Assembly: GCA_021844725.1 (NCBI GenBank)
Contig: JAKBSX010000261.1
Span: forward strand, 1-5,378
Source of the DNA: Actinomycetes bacterium
Lineage (GTDB): Bacteria; Actinomycetota; Acidimicrobiia; Acidimicrobiales; Acidimicrobiaceae
Length of the DNA: 5,378 nt
Reading direction: 5' to 3'
Part shown: positions 1-5,378 of the stretch, piece by piece
Numbering within the stretch: the stretch's first letter is position 1
How the letters are laid out: each line of letters opens with the position of its first letter
Position numbers and translations under genes: made by a program
The notes under the pieces: model-generated
Seen by the model: the letters and a program-made list of their open reading frames with translations, nothing else
Database searches by the model: none
Told to the model about the DNA's origin: nothing

Positions 1-53
1 AAGCCAATCATTATATCCTGCAGTTCAGTTGTTTCTACGCCTTGTGTTTTCAT
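1..53 (-). CDS. 5' end of a leftward gene, cut by the window edge (hypothetical)
   Basis: On the minus strand an ATG at 53-51 opens a frame that stays open for all 17 codons to the window edge and begins MKTQGVETTELQDIMIG. A Shine-Dalgarno-like AGGAAG (minus strand, 68-63) lies 9 nt before the ATG, which supports a real start. The fragment is too short to assign a family or function. The gene would be divergent from the CPFCG-protein gene at 168, with about 114 bp between starts. The open frame alone is weak evidence at this length, so the call rests mainly on the ribosome-binding-site spacing. Confidence 0.4.
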   Translation of the reverse strand, partial: MKTQGVETTELQDIMIG

Positions 54-138
54 TGCTTTACACTTCCTATGTTTGGCAGTGAAGACACAGGGTCATTAAA
101 GAATTTACAGACAAAGCTGTACACTACTCCAATGAATT

Positions 139-145
139 TATTATA
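139..145. promoter_or_regulatory. AT-rich -10-like element between divergent starts
   Basis: The minus strand reads TATAAT exactly at 145-140, and the plus strand reads TATTAT at 139-144. Either could be a -10 box for the leftward gene (start 53) or the rightward gene (start 168). No convincing -35 lies at 16-18 bp on either strand, so this is only a candidate. If the host were archaeal, the same element could be a TATA box about 25 bp before the ATG at 168, consistent with the missing Shine-Dalgarno there; nothing else in the window argues for Archaea. Confidence 0.2.
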
Positions 146-167
146 GCGAGATGTGTTATCACCCGTT

Positions 168-380
168 ATGGAAAGAGATAGCTATTCTCAATTCCTCGTC
201 AAGACAGAGAAAACAGCTAAAGAAGTGGATTTGGTTTTTAGGTTGTGTCCGTTCTGTGGAGAAGCAGTCTATGATAGGAAAGGAACGGCACATGGATTCG
301 AAGCACACATCAATTTAACAATTGAAGAGCACAAGAAGAATCGATACTGGAATAAATTACAAACTGAGAAAGAAGTGTAA
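168..380 (+). CDS. Small CPFCG zinc-binding-like protein (hypothetical, 70 aa)
   Basis: I do not recognise a named family. The 70-aa product has a CPFCG knuckle (residues 27-31) and then histidines at 42, 47 and 55 in a predicted helix (HGFEAHINLTIEEH), so a C-x2-C plus His arrangement could bind one zinc ion. The N-terminal third is charged and polar, and there is no signal peptide or membrane segment. The in-frame stop at 144-146 limits the start to GTG 153 (adds five residues) or ATG 168. Neither has a Shine-Dalgarno; ATG is preferred because it is the commoner codon. Small zinc-knuckle proteins are often DNA- or protein-binding adaptors in accessory regions, but that role is only a guess. 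The gene stands alone, with 240 bp before the next rightward start. Confidence 0.5.
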   Translation: MERDSYSQFLVKTEKTAKEVDLVFRLCPFCGEAVYDRKGTAHGFEAHINLTIEEHKKNRYWNKLQTEKEV

Positions 381-499
381 GTTAAGGTTTGAAGGAAAGT
401 AGGCAGAATCTCCGCCCATAGAAAACGACCGATCATTACAAAGATTTGGCATTCTCAGGCTACAGTTCTGTTCTTCGGTCAAAGAAACGGGGATTTACT

Positions 500-517
500 T
501 AACTCGCCTACGAGTTA
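500..517. repeat. Perfect 7-bp inverted repeat with 4-nt loop
   Basis: TAACTCG-CCTA-CGAGTTA forms a perfect 7-bp stem with a 4-nt loop. No T-tract follows, so it is not a standard intrinsic terminator. It could be an operator half-site pair or an RNA hairpin in the leader of the downstream gene. The short length means chance is possible. Confidence 0.35.
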
Positions 518-572
518 TGGGTGTTATCAAATTGATTATTTCGAGGGCTGGTTTTATGTCCTTGAACTAGCC

Positions 573-602
573 TTGGAACTGTAAATCACTGTCTGTGATA
601 AT
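573..602 (+). promoter_or_regulatory. Candidate sigma70-type promoter with overlapping palindrome
   Basis: TTGGAA (573-578) is followed after 18 bp by GATAAT (597-602), preceded by TG at 594-595, an extended -10 arrangement. The palindrome ATCAC-TGTCT-GTGAT (585-599) sits in the spacer and overlaps the -10, where a repressor would block polymerase. The predicted transcription start, about 608-610, leaves almost no leader before the GGAG at 609-612. That weakens the call unless initiation is slightly upstream or the real promoter lies further left. Confidence 0.28.
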
Positions 603-620
603 AAGAGCGGAGTGGAGAGC

Positions 621-1022
621 ATGGTAAGTTTCTATGAGGTTGATGCATATTTCAAACAGAAAGCCTTGGTTTGGGCTAGGACAGACGGAAGCGCTGAAGC
701 ACACATAAGAAGACTTGGAAGAAAAGGTTTGGCTGGAGAACTTTCGTCAGATCCAGCTTTTACCCCAGTAGTATGCGCGTATGTTCACCAGGTATCTGAA
801 CTGCAGCTCCGTTCTGAAATTGCTAGATCTTTGGAGTCTCTGGTGAGTATAGTGTTCGGCGTTCCTCTGGTAGGCACACTAGATATTGTAATCGGTGCGA
901 TCGCAGATGCATGTGGATTCAAAACGATTGGCGACAAGTTGATTGAGGCAGCGCTGGCACCTTTGGTCATTATTGGAGAGATTGTCGCAGATGCTCTGAA
1001 CTCTGTAAACTCTAAGAAATAG
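621..1022 (+). CDS. 133-aa protein with two C-terminal hydrophobic segments (hypothetical)
   Basis: No family is recognised. Residues 1-70 are mixed and helical (VSFYEVDAYF..., with an arginine/lysine patch around 30-35). The C-terminal half carries two hydrophobic, Gly/Ala-rich stretches, about residues 73-97 (VSIVFGVPLVGTLDIVIGAI) and 106-126 (AALAPLVIIGEIVADAL), ending in NSKK. These could form a membrane hairpin or two amphipathic helices; Asp and Glu inside them make a stable transmembrane hairpin uncertain. The ATG at 621 is preferred because GGAG at 609-612 is 8 nt upstream. A GTG at 612 would add three residues but overlaps that site. The gene is co-directional with the HEPN gene, 134 bp downstream. 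A small membrane-active effector is possible but unproven. Confidence 0.6.
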   Translation: MVSFYEVDAYFKQKALVWARTDGSAEAHIRRLGRKGLAGELSSDPAFTPVVCAYVHQVSELQLRSEIARSLESLVSIVFGVPLVGTLDIVIGAIADACGFKTIGDKLIEAALAPLVIIGEIVADALNSVNSKK

Positions 1023-1127
1023 TGGTGTGCGCCACGTCTCACAGGCATATGCAAACTGCGCATCGCATAATACAGACATCACAAGATCTCTCCTTCACAT
1101 CTAAGGCCCACATCGCCCATAGGTTCC

Positions 1128-1156
1128 ATGTGATAGGAGACGTTGTTACATTGTAG
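1128..1156 (+). promoter_or_regulatory. Poorly spaced ribosome-binding-like site before the HEPN gene
   Basis: AGGAGA at 1135-1140 is the only Shine-Dalgarno-like sequence before the HEPN reading frame. It lies 16 nt from the TTG at 1157, too far for efficient initiation, and an in-frame TAG at 1154-1156 rules out any earlier start. The ATGTG at 1128-1132 also pairs with CACAT at 1109-1113 as a weak inverted repeat. Translation of the HEPN gene may therefore be weak or use a later start. Confidence 0.25.
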
Positions 1157-1942
1157 TTGCGAGAAGACGTTTTATTAATTCAACATCTCCTTACCTTACA
1201 AGTCAAAGATGGGGTACGAAGCAAATTGTTGCGAGATAAGGAAGTCATACTCAAGAGACTTGAAGACGTGTTGAATGAGGTGATTGATACATACAAAGCA
1301 CTAATCGTAGAATCAAAGACAATTACGAAGCGATCTAAAACCGTTTTTGGTGAACCTTTTTATGATATCTTCCAGATGCTCAGCTCCCGCAAGATATCTC
1401 AACTTTCAAGTCGATTGTATAACACCATTCGCGATCTTGCACCACCGGGAAGTGTATACAGAGAAGCGGCAGACGAAGTGAATTCAGACGGGCTGTTTGA
1501 GTGGAAGTCGGTGCCTCGACTATACGGATTGCTGGAGAGTCTAAAAGCTGATTACGAAAAGGATTACATGACTAACATAAGCGAATTGATAGATGCCGAG
1601 TTGTTTTCAGATGTCCTCGAACAGGCAGATTACCTTTTTTCAGAGAACTATGTTCGTGCGTCTATTGTAGTCGCAGGAGTCGCTTTGGAAGGTCACTTGA
1701 GGAAGTTGGCTGAGAAGCGTTCCATACCGATACAGACTGATGGGAATTATGTAACCGCTGAGATGCTTAATCAGCAACTCGTGAAAAATGGGGCATATGA
1801 TAAGACTTATCAAAAATCAATTACTTCGTGGCTCGGCTTACGAAATGATGCCGCTCACCCGGACCCGAAGGAACTTCATAGAGAGCAGGTGGAACCTTTG
1901 ATTATGGGCATACGGAACTTCATACAGAGATTCCCAGCATAG
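1157..1942 (+). CDS. HEPN-domain protein, putative RNase (toxin/abortive-infection type)
   Basis: The C-terminal half (about residues 145-258) looks like a HEPN four-helix domain. A helix with YVRASIVVAGVALEGHLRKL (165-184) precedes SWLGLRNDAAH, giving the R-x4-H motif R229-N230-...-H234 with the polar residue after Arg that is typical of active HEPN RNases. HEPN proteins usually act as dimers and cut RNA, and occur in toxin-antitoxin, abortive-infection and CRISPR effectors. Residues 1-140 are helical and charged and not recognised; they could sense or bind a partner. The start is uncertain: TTG 1157 follows a stop immediately, and no in-frame ATG occurs before codon 74 (1376). Alternatives are TTG 1226 or GTG 1268, which would keep the HEPN domain. 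No dedicated antitoxin gene (such as an MNT nucleotidyltransferase) is adjacent. It converges on the methyltransferase gene with a 32-bp gap. RNase activity is inferred from the motif only. Confidence 0.72.
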   Translation: MREDVLLIQHLLTLQVKDGVRSKLLRDKEVILKRLEDVLNEVIDTYKALIVESKTITKRSKTVFGEPFYDIFQMLSSRKISQLSSRLYNTIRDLAPPGSVYREAADEVNSDGLFEWKSVPRLYGLLESLKADYEKDYMTNISELIDAELFSDVLEQADYLFSENYVRASIVVAGVALEGHLRKLAEKRSIPIQTDGNYVTAEMLNQQLVKNGAYDKTYQKSITSWLGLRNDAAHPDPKELHREQVEPLIMGIRNFIQRFPA

Positions 1943-1950
1943 CCTCGATA

Positions 1951-1976
1951 ATTTCAAAACAGTCTGGACTTTTTTC
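1951..1976. terminator. Weak, possibly bidirectional terminator between convergent genes
   Basis: In the 32-bp gap the plus strand reads AAAACAGTC-TG-GACTTTTTT. AGTC pairs with GACT and flanking A and T runs can extend the stem around one bulged C. Six Ts (1970-1975) end it on the plus strand, and a TTTT follows the stem on the minus strand, so it could serve both genes. The GC-poor stem and tiny loop make it weak. Confidence 0.35.
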
Positions 1977-4900
1977 ATTCAATCAATCTCAGTATTTCGG
2001 TGTATACCTCTTTGAGGTCAACTTCAACATTAGTCCAGTCTGTTGCTGCATTAAGTGCCCTTAGAACATCGGTATCGAATTCTAATCGAGTAATATCTTC
2101 ACCGGAGACGGCTCCTTTAAATTGGTCAGGAAGGCTTTTCCACTCCACACCTGCATATTTCTCTAGGACCTTTGATAGGTTCGTTGCCATAGTATGATTT
2201 TGTATATCTGGAATAAAAATCTGTCGCAGTTGCCAACTTCTTAAGTGTGCGTATCTTCCCTCCACTGAGGAAGAAAATAATCTGAATTGTAGCATGCCGA
2301 AGGTGCTATTTACCCAACAGACAAAACCTTTGTCCATTTCCGTATTTTGAAATGTCACAGTAAAGGCGATCCCAGAAATAATCGGCTTGTCAGAATAAAC
2401 TGCAAGCAAAGGCATTGTGTTATACCTAACAGCCTCTGGCAGAGCTATGTGTCCAGACCTATCATTGAAGATGCCAGCGGATCCTTCATCAGAAGGGTTC
2501 AACTTTGCAAGGGCTCTATCCGGAATCTTGAATGACTTGAAAGTTTCTGCACCGCCTCTGGATAAGAGAGAAAATTGTCCCTCATTTGATTCCTCAAATC
2601 GATCGGTCAGTCCAGTACCACGCCAGTTTCTAGGATTGGAAACGCGCACTGATGCGCCCGCGATCGTATTCTCAAAACGATGAAAATTACATCCTTTTCT
2701 CCCAAATACACGATTCTTTGAAAAACCATCCACAAGCTTGAGCAGAGACCCGCTGACATCCGTGAGAATCGACCAATTTCCAACATGGTTTTCAAGAGTA
2801 TCTCTGTCCACTGGGACAATTTCTGCCTCACAGCTTATAACACTCATGAGACTTTTCTCTTTGGTTGGTTGAAGTTTAAGGAGTTCTTTAGCTGCCAGCA
2901 GTCCTTCAAGTGTTGTTTTTGGTTGCTTCCTAAATTTGACAAGTCGGGTGCATCCTCTATGGACCTGTTTACTCACCAATTTACGTATCACTAAGAGAAC
3001 TTCTGAGCGATGCGTCGAGTAACTGAAATTGAAATTTTCCTCTTCCTCGCTGGTTATGATGTACTCTACGTCGTACCGATGCAGAAACAAGGCTCTCATC
3101 AGGAAGTAGGCAGAGCTATCGAGTACTCCTTTTGGAAGGACTAAAGCAAGTCTTCCTCCTTCCTTCAAGTACAAGTCAGCAAGTGCTGCAAAAGGTAATG
3201 ATGCACCTGCATTGATTGGTGCGACTTCCTGCCATCTGAACATTCCTTCCGGTCCCACCCAACTGCGGAAAACATCAGCCAATCCATTTTTTTGTCGATT
3301 GCGAAGTTGCTCACTCATTTTCTCAATCAAAGTGGAGTACTTAGACCACAACTTTTTATACAAATCATCGTTGGCAATGAAGCCAAAGATTGATGGGATC
3401 GAACCCTCTCGACCTGGTGCAGTGCTTCTTGAGAAAGGGGGGTTGCCTATTACTATGTCAAATTGGGGGACTGTTATTTTTTCCACTCTTGCACGCCGAG
3501 CGGTTCTTCTCTTGAGAGGTAGCAAAGGACTGTTCGTTTCCCACAGTGCCAAAGAACCCAATGCCCCACTCTGGCTTATTGGAAGATGATATATGTTGAA
3601 ATGATCTAATGCTACACCTGGTTCATGAAGACTTAGAACTACCGAAGCTGTTTGCACCGCATGTTCCAAAGCATCGAAGCCCCAGATAGATTCCTCCAAG
3701 AGAACCTTGTGGAATTCTTTCAGATCGAAACCGGCGATCATTACGCTATTTTCGCTGAGCAGTTGTTCGCGATACTTGCTCAGCAAAGAGGTATACACCC
3801 CTGATAGTAAAGTTCCGGAACCACAAGAGAAATCACAGATTTTGAACCCAGATAGTTCTTCGGTATCTTTCCATTTAATTTTCCACATCTCATTTGGAAT
3901 ACTGAGTGAGAGAGCTGCCAGAAAGACAGCTACGGGAGCTTTTGTATAGAATGTAGCATAACCTTTCCGAACTGCAATATCGCCCGTCACTTTGTGATAA
4001 ACCTGTCCAATGAAATCTCTTCTAAGCAGTGCCTTATTCCTGACAATATCGGAGGAATGACTTATGATTTCAGCCAATGATTGAATTAGAACACTATCGC
4101 TGCTCACATCGGACAAAACGTCAATTATTCCCATTGCCACGTCAAATATATTTTCATAATCCTCTTTGAGAATAGACTCGAATGCAATTTTAAATGCTGT
4201 TAATGAGTCGCCTCTGCTCTCGTTGAGGTGGTGCCGAAGAGAATGTAATTCATATCTGCTAAATACAGATTCATACTGAATTGCCGCCATAAGAACAGAG
4301 ATGTAAGTGTGAGCTAACACGACTTCTGGCGGCATTCTTTCAGTGTAAATTTCTGCATTTTTCTCAAGGGCAGGAGAAAAGAGGAGCTTGTTGAGACTAT
4401 TCAGTATAGAATCTTTGTTTTTCATCCACTTCAATTCGAGCGAAGCGCTCTCAACAAACGTGTTTACCTTTTCTTCGATACGGTTGGTGAGATCTGATAT
4501 AACATCCTCCTTTACTACCAACTCCACTACAGAATCGACGAAGGTTCCAAAATCATGAATAGGGATCAACATCCATCCATTACTAGCTTCAGGTTTCAGG
4601 TGTTTGCTCTTGTGTATGAATTCAAGAAGAGTGCCGCTTATGTCTTTTCCCTGGGTATATGTCCTAAGTCTCAAGGGTTTTGAAAGTAACGCGCGCTTGA
4701 TTTCACCTGTAGTCCGCTTACCTTTGAAAGATTCGTCCTGATAGTGAATAGCAACTGCAACGCTATCTATTAGACCTTCTTCAAGCCTACTTTTTGCATC
4801 CTTTTCCGCATCCTCCTCATCGTAAGAGGCCTCCATGATGAACTCGATTCCCCTGAAGTATATTCTCAAATCAAATCGTCGTGTTGAACCCTTTCTCTTC

Positions 4901-4998
4901 ACAAATTCTTCAGGAGAAACTTGTGCCGATTCCCCAAGGATACTTCCTAGCGTATCTGCCAAGACTATGTTGATTGTTTCTTCATGTGGTCGTACCAT
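1975..4998 (-). CDS. N6-adenine DNA methyltransferase fused to nuclease-like N-terminal domain
   Basis: This 1007-aa enzyme should transfer methyl from S-adenosylmethionine to adenine N6 in a DNA target. Residues 1-90 look like a nuclease-related domain: RFDLRI (D43), then FIMEASY (E56), then DAKSRLEEGL and AVAIHY, resembling N-terminal domains I recall with an E-A-E-Y pattern, a divergent PD-(D/E)xK arrangement; residue 58 is Ser where active enzymes have Lys. Residues 150-345 are helical. The MTase core has FYTK (350-353), motif I DFSCGSGT (389-396), GFDL (423-426), GFDALEHA (440-447), motif IV NPPF within FDIVIGNPPF (513-522), and GASLPFAAL...GGRLALVLP (598-622). Motif order and the recognition-like C-terminus (about 740-935, with WVNST and LRSWQLRQIFIPDI) fit gamma-class Type I HsdM, Type IIG or PglX-like enzymes. 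Length favours a single-chain Type IIG/PglX form. ATG 4998 is fixed by an in-frame TGA 12 nt upstream but lacks a Shine-Dalgarno. No hsdS, hsdR or helicase gene is seen. Confidence 0.88.
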   Translation of the reverse strand: MVRPHEETINIVLADTLGSILGESAQVSPEEFVKRKGSTRRFDLRIYFRGIEFIMEASYDEEDAEKDAKSRLEEGLIDSVAVAIHYQDESFKGKRTTGEIKRALLSKPLRLRTYTQGKDISGTLLEFIHKSKHLKPEASNGWMLIPIHDFGTFVDSVVELVVKEDVISDLTNRIEEKVNTFVESASLELKWMKNKDSILNSLNKLLFSPALEKNAEIYTERMPPEVVLAHTYISVLMAAIQYESVFSRYELHSLRHHLNESRGDSLTAFKIAFESILKEDYENIFDVAMGIIDVLSDVSSDSVLIQSLAEIISHSSDIVRNKALLRRDFIGQVYHKVTGDIAVRKGYATFYTKAPVAVFLAALSLSIPNEMWKIKWKDTEELSGFKICDFSCGSGTLLSGVYTSLLSKYREQLLSENSVMIAGFDLKEFHKVLLEESIWGFDALEHAVQTASVVLSLHEPGVALDHFNIYHLPISQSGALGSLALWETNSPLLPLKRRTARRARVEKITVPQFDIVIGNPPFSRSTAPGREGSIPSIFGFIANDDLYKKLWSKYSTLIEKMSEQLRNRQKNGLADVFRSWVGPEGMFRWQEVAPINAGASLPFAALADLYLKEGGRLALVLPKGVLDSSAYFLMRALFLHRYDVEYIITSEEEENFNFSYSTHRSEVLLVIRKLVSKQVHRGCTRLVKFRKQPKTTLEGLLAAKELLKLQPTKEKSLMSVISCEAEIVPVDRDTLENHVGNWSILTDVSGSLLKLVDGFSKNRVFGRKGCNFHRFENTIAGASVRVSNPRNWRGTGLTDRFEESNEGQFSLLSRGGAETFKSFKIPDRALAKLNPSDEGSAGIFNDRSGHIALPEAVRYNTMPLLAVYSDKPIISGIAFTVTFQNTEMDKGFVCWVNSTFGMLQFRLFSSSVEGRYAHLRSWQLRQIFIPDIQNHTMATNLSKVLEKYAGVEWKSLPDQFKGAVSGEDITRLEFDTDVLRALNAATDWTNVEVDLKEVYTEILRLIE

Positions 4999-5028
4999 TC
5001 TGAGTAGTCATGCGTAATCTGATATTCA

Positions 5029-5057
5029 ATAGTATCCTGCACGGAATAATTTTACAA
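5029..5057 (-). promoter_or_regulatory. Candidate sigma70-type promoter for the methyltransferase gene
   Basis: On the minus strand TTGTAA (5057-5052) is followed after exactly 17 bp by TACTAT (5034-5029); each matches four of six consensus bases. Transcription would start near 5022, giving a leader of about 24 nt before the ATG at 4998. This leader has no clear Shine-Dalgarno and includes an out-of-frame ATG at 5011. Confidence 0.4.
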
Positions 5058-5064
5058 TTTTTCG

Positions 5065-5083
5065 GCCACCCATCCAAAGTGGC
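5065..5083. repeat. Perfect 5-bp inverted repeat, GCCAC/GTGGC
   Basis: GCCAC (5065-5069) and GTGGC (5079-5083) flank a 9-nt loop between the methyltransferase promoter and the 56-aa ORF. No T-run follows on either strand in the right place, so it is not a standard terminator. It lies just upstream of the methyltransferase -35 and could be an operator for either divergent gene, or chance. Confidence 0.25.
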
Positions 5084-5120
5084 GCTTAAAAGCAGTCTGG
5101 TTCTGGCATGAAACTCACAC

Positions 5121-5126
5121 AAGGAG
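5121..5126 (+). promoter_or_regulatory. Strong Shine-Dalgarno AAGGAG
   Basis: AAGGAG lies 7 nt before the ATG at 5134. This is the best ribosome binding site in the window and is the main reason for calling the short downstream ORF. Confidence 0.55.
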
Positions 5127-5133
5127 CATAAGA

Positions 5134-5304
5134 ATGGACGTAATGAACCGTCGAAGAGCAATGCATCAGTTAAGGAATCCAGCTTCTGTCCAATTTAACT
5201 CGTTTCATTTGCATATGAGGCCCTATCGAAAACAAAACGTTTCAGATGGTGATTCAAATGAGCTCAATATTATAGCATTCCTCGAAAGTGATGCGGCTAT
5301 TTGA
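5134..5304 (+). CDS. 56-aa basic-N-terminus small protein (hypothetical)
   Basis: The ATG at 5134 sits 7 nt after AAGGAG and opens a 56-codon frame ending in TGA at 5302-5304. The product starts MDVMNRRRAMHQLRNP, is rich in Arg/His/Gln to about residue 33, and has an acidic, hydrophobic end (ELNIIAFLESDAAI). There is no signal peptide or membrane segment and no family is recognised. It is divergent from the methyltransferase gene, with about 135 bp between starts, so the two could share regulation. A basic small protein could bind nucleic acid, but that is a guess. A minus-strand frame overlaps its 3' part (5223-5378); both are unlikely to be real over this stretch, and the ribosome binding site favours this one. 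Confidence 0.45.
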   Translation: MDVMNRRRAMHQLRNPASVQFNSFHLHMRPYRKQNVSDGDSNELNIIAFLESDAAI

Positions 5305-5378
5305 GCAGTGCGTGTATTGCCGATAGATTGCAGACACTCTTCACCGTTGCAGGCTGTGTGTTTCTGACGAAATGCTGT
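5223..5378 (-). CDS. Possible 3' end of a leftward gene entering from the right edge
   Basis: The minus strand is open from the window edge for 51 codons and ends in TAG at 5225-5223 (ending ...SPSETFCFR). It has no recognisable domain. Fifty-one codons without a stop is not rare by chance across six frames, and the frame overlaps the small plus-strand ORF with the better start. It is listed because the right flank could show whether it is the tail of a longer gene. Confidence 0.15.
   Translation of the reverse strand, partial: TAFRQKHTACNGEECLQSIGNTRTAQIAASLSRNAIILSSFESPSETFCFR

Larger units (their letters stand above)
381..620. other. 240-bp intergenic region with inverted repeats
   Basis: No convincing gene lies here. 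It contains a 7-bp hairpin at 500-517, a long-range inverted repeat GACCGA (427-432) / TCGGTC (475-480), a small TTCTT...AAGAA inverted repeat near 471-488, and the palindrome and promoter-like boxes listed separately just before the 621 gene. The only short ORF, an ATG at 517 encoding 17 residues, has no ribosome binding site. The gap could hold a leader or small RNA, but no family is recognisable. Confidence 0.35.

Noticed and set aside
151..318. Plus-strand ATG ORF of 55 codons in another frame over the zinc-knuckle gene
   Set aside because: Its product is Lys/Arg/Trp-rich with no motif, while the alternative frame encodes a recognisable CPFCG knuckle and is longer.
517..570. 17-aa ORF (MGVIKLIISRAG...) in the intergenic gap
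   Set aside because: It has no Shine-Dalgarno, its ATG overlaps the end of the 500-517 hairpin, and it is too short to support.
897..904. GCGATCGC, the cyanobacterial HIP1 octamer
   Set aside because: There is only one copy in 5.4 kb; cyanobacterial genomes rich in HIP1 would show several, so it does not assign the host.
785..1082. Two overlapping minus-strand ORFs (92 and 67 aa)
   Set aside because: Both are mostly antisense to the 133-aa gene, which has a good ribosome binding site and plausible protein composition.
3395..3406. Minus strand GGGTTCGATCCC resembles a tRNA T-arm
   Set aside because: It encodes residues in EGSIPSIFG of the methyltransferase just after NPPF, and no acceptor, D or anticodon arm surrounds it.
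3212..3589. 125-aa plus-strand ORF inside the methyltransferase gene
   Set aside because: It lies antisense to the conserved MTase motif IV region and has no domain or ribosome binding site; it is a shadow frame.
1960..5101. CAGTCTGG repeated at 1960-1967 and 5094-5101, flanking the methyltransferase gene
   Set aside because: Eight-base matches are expected many times by chance in a window of this size, and there is no integrase or longer repeat to suggest attachment sites.
5291..5326. Mini-ORF MRLFEQCVYCR with a C-x2-C
   Set aside because: It is only 11 codons, overlaps the end of the 56-aa ORF and has no ribosome binding site.

Overview
The window holds an accessory, probably mobile or defence-type stretch of a prokaryotic genome. 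By eye it is mid-40s percent GC, with clear Shine-Dalgarno sites (GGAG, AAGGAG) in front of some genes and mixed codon use in which AGA/AGG arginine codons are common. Nothing fixes the taxon: there is no rRNA, tRNA or housekeeping gene. Short genes, sizeable gaps, mixed orientations and restriction/toxin-like proteins all suggest an island rather than core chromosome.

Layout. Positions 1-53 hold the first codons of a leftward gene cut by the window edge. A divergent rightward gene at 168-380 encodes a small protein with one CPFCG knuckle. The gap 381-620 contains a hairpin and a possible promoter with an operator-like palindrome. A 133-aa protein with two hydrophobic C-terminal segments follows at 621-1022, then a 261-aa HEPN-fold protein with an RNDAAH putative RNase motif at 1157-1942. 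Facing it, 32 bp away across a weak terminator-like sequence, is a 1007-aa leftward gene (1975-4998). It encodes an N6-adenine DNA methyltransferase fused to an N-terminal nuclease-like domain, with a likely target-recognition region at its C-terminus. To the right is a 56-aa ORF with an excellent Shine-Dalgarno (5134-5304), overlapped on the other strand by an open frame running off the window edge.

How the genes may work together. The large protein has the architecture of a single-chain restriction-modification or BREX/PglX-like enzyme: nuclease-like domain, helical region, MTase and recognition region. No separate helicase, restriction or specificity gene is seen. A HEPN RNase beside it could be an abortive-infection effector that acts when modification is disturbed, or an independent defence gene in the same island. 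Convergent orientation means they are not one operon, so any functional link is inference. The strongest calls are the methyltransferase and the HEPN protein; the small genes are unrecognised and described only by what can be seen.
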